Origin: Podocnemis expansa | Taxonomy: Eukaryota; Chordata; Testudines; Podocnemididae | NCBI GenBank assembly: GCA_007922195.1 | Contig: ML682092.1 | Location: 229,272-293,271, forward strand | Length of the DNA: 64,000 nucleotides | Reading direction: 5' to 3' | Part shown: positions 57,840 through 64,000 of the stretch, in pieces | Layout: each line of letters opens with the position of its first letter | Numbering within the stretch: position 1 is the stretch's first letter | Notes under the pieces: model-generated | Told to the model about the DNA's origin: nothing | What the model saw: only the letters and a program-made list of their open reading frames with translations | The model's database searches: none | Translations under genes and position numbers: made by a program

Positions 57840-58850
57840 ATGTAATGGCCCCCCGTCCCCCCCAATGTAGCCCTCTAGACTATGGAGCTCACAGGGAGGC
57901 GTGATATGTATAGATCTCCCCGATGGGTCTCATCTCCAGGCTATTCAGCTCAAGGGGAAGAATGTTAAGTATCGATCTCCCCTGATGGGCCTCAATTTCC
58001 TGAGTGAGTTTCTACCCCCCTTGCCTTGTGTCATCAAGGGGGGGGGGGGTGAGTTTCTATCCCCCTGAACAGTTTCTCCACACCCCCATCACCACGAAGG
58101 AGGGATCATTGTCCGGGGTCCCAGTTTTATCATTGGTCCTGACTTGCACCTCTCTTCCAATTGGCAATTTTATACTCTGGCCGTGCAGTACACTATTTAA
58201 GCCCCTGCCTCGGCTGGCTCCAGTGTTCTCCCGCCCTCAAACACTAAAGGGCACGTCACAAACCGGTCGGACTGATCCCCCGACCGAGACAGGGAGCTCC
58301 CGCCTGCAGGACTTTTGGGTGTACTCGAATTACCGGCCAAACGATTATGTACTGGGATGCTGCAGCTGGTCTGCCTCCTTGCTTTGGGTTCCACTACGGT
58401 GCTAGGACATGTATTATAAACTGATACAGCTATTCTACCTCTCTCGATTTGTTTCTTTCTTCCCTTTTTCTTTTCTCTATAATTCCATTTATGCATTGTT
58501 TATAAGTGTAGTTTTTTTTTTTCCTTTAGGCAGGGTTTATAAGTATAGCTTTTTCCCATTTATGCATTGTCTATGAGTGTAGTTTTTCCCATTTATGCAG
58601 TGTTTATAAGTGTGGTTTTCATTTGTACCTTGTATAGTCCCTTTACTACATAGCTGTTTATTATCCCACTTGTAGCTTGCATAGTCATTTTCACTGTGTA
58701 GCTGTTTACTCCCCCCACACAGGCATTTTTGTTGCTATTTCGTTGTATGCCTTTATGAGACCACTATAAAATTTTCTCTATTGCAAATTGGTGTCCATCT
58801 CCTTGGTGGGTGTCGCCGATCCATCGCAGTTACATTGCGAACCCGGGGTT
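57840..58850 (+). mobile_element. Retroviral-type LTR region (endogenous retrovirus relic)
   Basis: TATA-like CACTATTTAAGCCCC near 58189, a GC-rich transcribed-leader-like part, then ACTATAAAATTTTC near 58763. The end is followed by GCGAACCCGGGGTTCAACA and an open frame from 58870. Boundaries, primer site and target duplication not resolved. Confidence 0.4.
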
Positions 58851-58869
58851 CAACAAATAGGAGTGATAC

Positions 58870-59205
58870 ATGGATCAGACCTATGTTGACTGTGTCATTT
58901 CAAAGGAGAGAAAAATGTTGGCACCTTCAATGGCAACCTCTTGGATCACATGCTTGTGGAACACCCTGGAGGAGGAGAAGTCCAAAAGCAAGGGTCCACC
59001 CCAGAAGGAAAAGAAGAAAACACAAGCCAAAAGTCATGTCTGTAAATGGCTGGTGATCAATGATCACACAGGATCCCTGGCCCAGTATGCCCTCCAGCCT
59101 CACCACCTGTCTTGGGGGGGATGCAGTCCTTGCCCTGGCCTTCCTGCCATACTGTTGCCTGGCCACCAGCCCAGCATGACCCGAGCCCCAGAGGGGCATG
59201 TGTAG
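58870..59205 (+). pseudogene. Unassigned 111-codon frame after the LTR (possible gag start)
   Basis: Lys-rich frame directly after the LTR-like region, cut at its end by the hAT-like element at 59203. Position suggests a retroviral gag start, but no diagnostic motif is seen. Confidence 0.25.
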
Positions 59206-59482
59206 GGTTACCAGATTTCAGGCAAAAGAAGGACATGTCCTCCCTTTTACCATCACATCCTCCATCCAGCAGGCATTTTAAAAATACATGATTTTGTCTG
59301 GGTTTTTACTTACACGGGTTAAAGTATGCTAGAACACCCTATTTTCAGGGGGAAGCATTCCAGGGCACCCTAAAACCATAAGAAAATTATATTAATACTA
59401 CATTTGCTCCATGTGTTCTCCAATGCCCTCCTTCTAATACTTCCCTGTCCTCCTTTCCATGCTTTGGTAATCAGTAACCCTA
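59203..59482 (-). mobile_element. hAT-like element, 280 bp (TAGGGTTACCAGA family)
   Basis: Begins TAGGGTTACCAGATTTCAGG and ends GGTAATCAGTAACCCTA. Perfect 8-bp target duplication GGCATGTG at 59195-59202 and 59483-59490. Non-coding deletion derivative. Confidence 0.88.
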
Positions 59483-59684
59483 GGCATGTGTGACGGTGTG
59501 CTTATCTGTGTGCACCCTAGATTATGATCTACATGATTTTCCTGTTCACTTGTACACTGGAATTGTATGATTTGCTGCCAATTGCACCATGCAATGTTTC
59601 TGTGTGGATGCTAATAACCTATTCTACATGATTTCTATGATGATATGTTTCCTCCAACTTCATATGTGTGAACAAACTTGTAAC

Positions 59685-62214
59685 GGTTGATTACTCACCG
59701 TAACTATCCTTCTTCAAGATGGGCTGCTCACACCCATTCAGTTACAGGTGTCTGTGTGCTGCAGCACACGGTAGCTTGGAAAGTCTTTAGCGTTAGCCTG
59801 TCAGGTCACGGTGCACGGCCAACACCCCCTCCACGCCGTGGCCGTGGCTATATAGGTGACAGAGACCCTGACCCTTCCAGTCCCATATACCTTCTCCAAC
59901 TCTGTCAGCGGGGACGGTGGGAGAGACCTGAATGTATGTGAGCAGCCCATCTTGAAGAAGGACGGTTACGGTGAGTAACCAACCGTTCTCCTTCGAGCGC
60001 TGCTCACTTCATTCAGTTACAGGTGACTGCTCGCCATACCCAAGGATGGTGGGAGGAGTTACAGTCTACCCACACTGAGTACAGCTCTGCCCACAGCAGC
60101 ATCATTTCTCGCCTGTTGGGCAATGGCGTAGTGCGTTGTGAAGGTATGTACTGATGACCACGTAGTGGCCCTGCAGATCTCTTGGATCGGGACCTTAGTG
60201 AGGAAGGCCGTGGAGGACACCTGAGCTCTGGCAGAGTGGGCTCTCACAGTCTCTAGAAGAAGCATGTTCAACTTTCCGTAGCAGTCTTTAATGCAGTTCA
60301 CAATCCATTTGGAGATGCATTGGGAGGATACTGGGGAACCTCTCATGCGTTCCGCGACTGCCACGAACAGCTGGGGAGTCTTGCGGAAGGGACTGGTGCG
60401 CTCAGTGTAGTTTAGGAGCGCTCTTCTCTCATCCAGGGTGTGCCACCATCTCTGGTTTTCCGTCACCTGTGGGTCTGGATAAAAGACTGGCAGGCAGATT
60501 TCTCGATTCATGTGGAAAGGGGTGGCAACCTTGGGGCAGGAATGAGGGGTGGTGATGTAGGACCATCTTGTCGGGAAAGAAAACCATATATGGGGGTTCA
60601 GAGGATAGGGCTCGTAGCTCTGAGACCCTTTTGGCCGATGTAACAGCCACCAGGAAAGCCACCTTCCAGGACATCACTAGCAGGGTGACTGAGTCTAAGG
60701 GCTTGTACAGAGGTTCTGTGAGAGCCCGTAACACCACGTTCAGGTCCCACTGTGGGGTGGGGTCACAGACGTGGGGAAAAAGTTTTCCACTCCTTTCAGG
60801 AATCTATGGCAGACAGAGCGTGAGAAGAGTGGGAACCCGTCTGTTGTTTGATGAAAGGCCGAGATTGCTGCCAAATACACTTTCAGTGATGGCAGAGAAA
60901 GGCCTTTCTCCCTTAGGTCAAGAAGGCAGTCTAAGGTTGCCTGCACTGATGTGGAGATAGGGCCTATGTTTTTACCATGGCACCAAGTAGAAAAGTGGTT
61001 CCATTTTGCGATATAGGTGGACCTGGTGGAGGGTTTTCTGCTACCAACCAGGACCTTTTTAACCCTATCTGAGCAGTGTCTCTCTGGTTCACTGAGCCAG
61101 ATAGCATCCAGGCTGTCAGGTGCGGGAGGCCTGGGTTGGGGTGCCAAAGGCATCCCGAGTCTTGTGTCAGAAGGTCTGCCCACCTCAGGAGGCAGAGCGG
61201 GGTCCTCAAGGACATGTCTTGTAGGAGAGGGAACCAGTGCTGCCTGGGCCAGTCCGGGGCTATTAGGATGACGAGTGCCTCGTCTGTGAGGACCTTCAGG
61301 AGCACCCTGTGAATCAGGGGAATTGGCGGGAAGGTGTACATTAGGACTCCCAACCAACTGAGGAGAAAGGCATTGCTGAGAGACCCCTTCTCCCGACCTT
61401 GGAGGGAGCAGAACCGAGGGCATTTGTGGTTCTGCACCGTGGCAAAGAGATCGATCTGAGGGGTTCCCCACCTGGTTGTCAGTAGGAGAAAACCTCGCTG
61501 TGGCGGAACCACTTGTGGTTCGCCAGTGGCTTCCTGCTGAGTGAGTCCGCTATGCCATTGTCCACCCTGAGGAGATAGTTGGCGTGAAGTGATGGTCTAT
61601 TGCTAGTTCCCACGGCTTGGTCGCTTCCTTGCATAGGGCCGAGGAGCGGACTCCCCCCTTGGCAGTTCGTGTAGAACACGGCTGCTGTGTTGTCTGAGAG
61701 GATTTGGACCACTCTGCCCTGGATCTGGTCCAGGAAGGTCATGCAGGCCAGTCTGATGGCCTTGAGCTCCTTCACGTTTATGTGGAGGAGACTGTCCTTG
61801 GGACTCCAGGCGCCTTGCATGGATAGGCCCCTGGAGAAGTGAGTGCTCCACCCCAAGTTGGAGGCGTCCATTATCAGGGTCACTGCAGGTTTGGACTCCC
61901 TGAACGGGATTCTCCCCATTGCAAAGTCTGGGTCCCACCAGATTTGGAGGGACTCCAGGGCATGCTGGGGTACCGAGATTACCTTGTCGAGGGGGTCCTG
62001 TTCCAGTCGGAAGCTTGCAGTGAACCAGAGCTGGAACGGTTGCATCTGCAGGCAGGCTGTTCAGATTACCGATGTGGCCACTGCCTTCCAGTCTCTGCCT
62101 GAGGCCAGATCTTTCTTGAAGTTGTTTCAAGATGGAGATTACCAAGCAAGGAGCCCCAACTCCCTCCAAGTGTCTGCCTTTGTTTCAAAACCCCCTTGCC
62201 CTTCCCTTTCTGGT
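59685..62214 (-). mobile_element. DIRS-like retrotransposon with tyrosine recombinase
   Basis: Minus strand, 5' to 3': RNase H part at 62045-61479 (TLIMDASNLGWSTHFSRG, VQILSDNTAAVFYTN, VDNGIADSLSRK), then tyrosine recombinase in three abutting frames: 61471-60740 (core-binding part, SRKPSTRSTYIAKWNHFSTW), 60737-60429 (first catalytic Arg in SAKRVSELRAL) and 60511-60059 (AHSAR with His and second Arg; Tyr in FTTHYAI). Frameshifts separate the frames. Terminal repeat sequence at 59685-60050 includes an inverted pair: TACTCACCGTAAC ... AAGATGGGCTGCTCAC at 59690-59735 versus GTGAGCAGCCCATCTT ... GGTGAGTAAC at 59939-59979. 5' end and most RT are missing. Confidence 0.85.
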
Positions 62215-62503
62215 TAGGGCTACCAGATACCAAAGCCTAGAAAGGAGGACAGGGAAGTACAAAGAGTAGGACATTGGAGGACACATGGAGAAAAAGCAGC
62301 ATTAAAGCAATACTTTTCTGTTTTTAGGGGGCCCTGGAACGCTTTCCCCTAAGAATAAGGTATTCCATGGCATTCCAGCATACTTTAATCTCTATAAGTA
62401 AAAAGCCAGACAAAATCATGTATTTTAAAATGCCTGCCAGACAGAGGACATAAAGATAAAAAGAAGGACATGTCCTCCTTTTGCCTGACATCTGGCAACC
62501 CTA
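62215..62503 (+). mobile_element. hAT-like element, 289 bp (TAGGGTTACCAGA family)
   Basis: Begins TAGGGCTACCAGATACCAAA and ends CTGACATCTGGCAACCCTA. 8-bp duplication TTTCTGGT/TTTCTGGG (62207-62214, 62504-62511). It abuts the 5' (high-coordinate) side of the DIRS relic. Confidence 0.85.
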
Positions 62504-63054
62504 TTTCTGGGCAGAGGTGATCTCCTTGTCTGGTCTGAGTCAGTGTGGTTTATAAGATAGCAGGTTGTTTTCTGTCACAGCCACCCTGGGAATGCATCCA
62601 TCCCTAAAAGGCAAGTGTTGGGTGTGTTAGGTATATGAGAAGTGGGAGCTCCTGCCCAGGCAGCAGCCTCACTCGGGACCCTGATCCCTGTGGAGTGCCC
62701 ACAGCTTTCCCCATGGTGGAGCAGCACTCGTTGTGCGCCCTCACATATAGGGAATAGAGGGTCAGGGGCTGCCCTGTAGCAGAAGAGGTGTCAGCATTTG
62801 ATCCTCATCTGCCTGCTTGCTCCTTGTAGGTAATCTATCTTCTGTAATGCTAGTGTAAAGCAGGCTTAAGAGCTGTACCTAACAGCTTCTGAAGGGGGGG
62901 CAACTAATTTGCATGGGTTTTGTGTTTGCGCTGCCCCTATCAACCACAAAGTGCAGGAACAGTGGAACATAGGAATGGGATTCTGAAGAACAAATTAGCA
63001 AAGATATGTCAAGAGACAGGGTTTGGGTGGGCAGATGTCTTGCCTTGAACACTC

Positions 63055-63480
63055 ATGAGCATGAGACCTCAACCACAGCGATGTCATGGTCTTAGTCCTT
63101 TTGAGATAGTTATGGGAAGACCTATGCCTCTCTCTTTCTCACCTGTGACTGTGCCTAAGCTGGTACTCACCAAAGCGATTATGGTAAAATATTGTATAAC
63201 ATTAATAGAACAACTAAAAACCTTGCACTCACAGGTGAAAGCAGCTTACCCACCTAAACCAGTTCAACAAGTCTGTCATTCTTTAGAACCAGGACAGTGG
63301 GTTTATATAAAATCTTATTTCAGAAAGACTGCTTTAGAGCCGTGTTGGAAAAGACCCTATCAAATCCTGTTAACATCTCACACTGCTATGAAACAGTCTG
63401 GAGTGAATTCTTGGATACATGCTTTGCAGTGCAAGCTGGTAACTGCACCATGGAATCTCGAAGTCCTTCCCTCGCTTCAA
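63055..63480 (+). pseudogene. Endogenous retrovirus pol relic, integrase C-terminal part
   Basis: Open plus-strand frame with the pattern of a gammaretrovirus/class I integrase C-terminus: a short segment on the preferred host-like residues followed by a basic, Trp-containing SH3-like fold region (about residues 70-115 of the frame). Upstream pol is absent, replaced by DIRS and hAT-like sequence. It may belong with the LTR at 57840-58850 (inference). The frame runs on into DIRS terminal sequence at about 63640, so the ORF end is not natural. Confidence 0.55.
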
Positions 63481-63629
63481 GCCCAGAGGCGGGCCCATCA
63501 AGGGGCTCTAAGCGACCTCAGCACCTGTTTTCGCTCACAAGAATGGTCCCCCCGGGAGACCCCTTCTCCCTCATGCCGAACAACTGGTACCGCTCCGTCT
63601 CCAACAGCAGGCTCCTATCACATCCCTCT

Positions 63630-64000
63630 CATATCATTCAGTTACAGGTGTGTCTACATGCCACAGCGAACAGTAGCTTGGAAAGTCTTTAGCATTAGCC
63701 TGTCAGGTCAGGGCACACGGCCAACACCCCCTCCACACCATGACCGCAGCTATATAGGTGACCGTGACCCTGACCCTCCCATTTCCTTTTTCCGCCATTA
63801 GCGTCGGTTTGGATCAGCGTTATCTTGCTAAACGCAAGCACCTGTCTTTCATGCGAAACTTGAAATGCCAGGTTTCAAGCCGTGCTTAGGATGTTGCAAA
63901 GCTTTTCTGATGGATGACCCGCCCGAGAAATGTCTTGCTTGCCTGGGTGAGTCTCACCTCATGGCAGAGTGCTCCATTTGCTGATCCTTCAAGCGAAGGA
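63630..64000 (+). mobile_element. Start of a second DIRS-like element (plus strand), runs off the window
   Basis: 63637-63790 matches 59736-59880 (CATTCAGTTACAGGTG, AGCTTGGAAAGTCTTTAGC, CACGGCCAACACCCCCTCCA, GCTATATAGGTGAC). It is followed by a frame from 63865 (MPGFKPCLGCCKAF, KCLACLGESH, CSIC) with the Cys/His spacing of DIRS gag-like proteins; a stop falls near 63982. Confidence 0.7.

Noticed and set aside
1..64000. CRISPR arrays, prophage, bacterial operons
   Set aside because: The sequence is intron-containing vertebrate DNA; no regularly spaced direct repeats of CRISPR type were seen.

Overview
The window is nuclear DNA of a vertebrate. The mix of introns, CR1-type LINEs, a SINE with a CR1-like tail, DIRS, Gmr1-like Ty3/gypsy, Penelope-like and hAT-type elements points to a non-avian sauropsid, most likely a turtle (inference from repeat types). 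Gene-rich parts are GC-rich with CpG-dense promoters, as on a gene-dense small chromosome.

Five genes can be supported. On the minus strand, from high to low coordinates: an IgSF membrane protein of V-C1-C1-TM type (about 53.2-49.2 kb, B7-H6-like), NFATC2IP (43.6-35.1 kb), SPNS1 (17.5-7.9 kb) and the 5' part of LAT (4.8-1.9 kb, the rest not found or beyond position 1). On the plus strand an intact single-coding-exon arylamine N-acetyltransferase (25.2-26.1 kb) lies between NFATC2IP and SPNS1. NFATC2IP-SPNS1-LAT is the order of human 16p11.2, so the block is conserved synteny with an inserted NAT gene, and an IgSF gene occupies the side where mammals carry CD19. SPNS1 was reconstructed as 12 coding exons with every splice phase consistent (1572 nt, 523 aa). 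NFATC2IP was reconstructed as 9 exons (443 aa); only its exon 1 donor is uncertain.

The genes do not form one pathway: LAT (T-cell receptor adaptor), NFATC2IP (SUMO-like-domain protein linked to T-cell cytokine transcription) and the IgSF receptor/ligand are immune-related, SPNS1 is a lysosomal lysophospholipid transporter and NAT is a xenobiotic-conjugating enzyme.

The rest is mobile DNA. SPNS1 intron 5 holds a decayed Ty3/gypsy element with integrase before reverse transcriptase (Gmr1-like order). 26.5-31.9 kb is a nested stack (LINE, Penelope tail, solo LTR, further insertions). 54.2-57.7 kb holds two opposite copies of one LTR, one of them interrupted by a different solo LTR. 57.8-64.0 kb holds retroviral relics cut by a DIRS element with a largely readable tyrosine recombinase, and a second DIRS element starts at the window's end. 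Several hAT-like elements show 8-bp target duplications. One of these families carries a tRNA-like segment; another carries a strong central palindrome.
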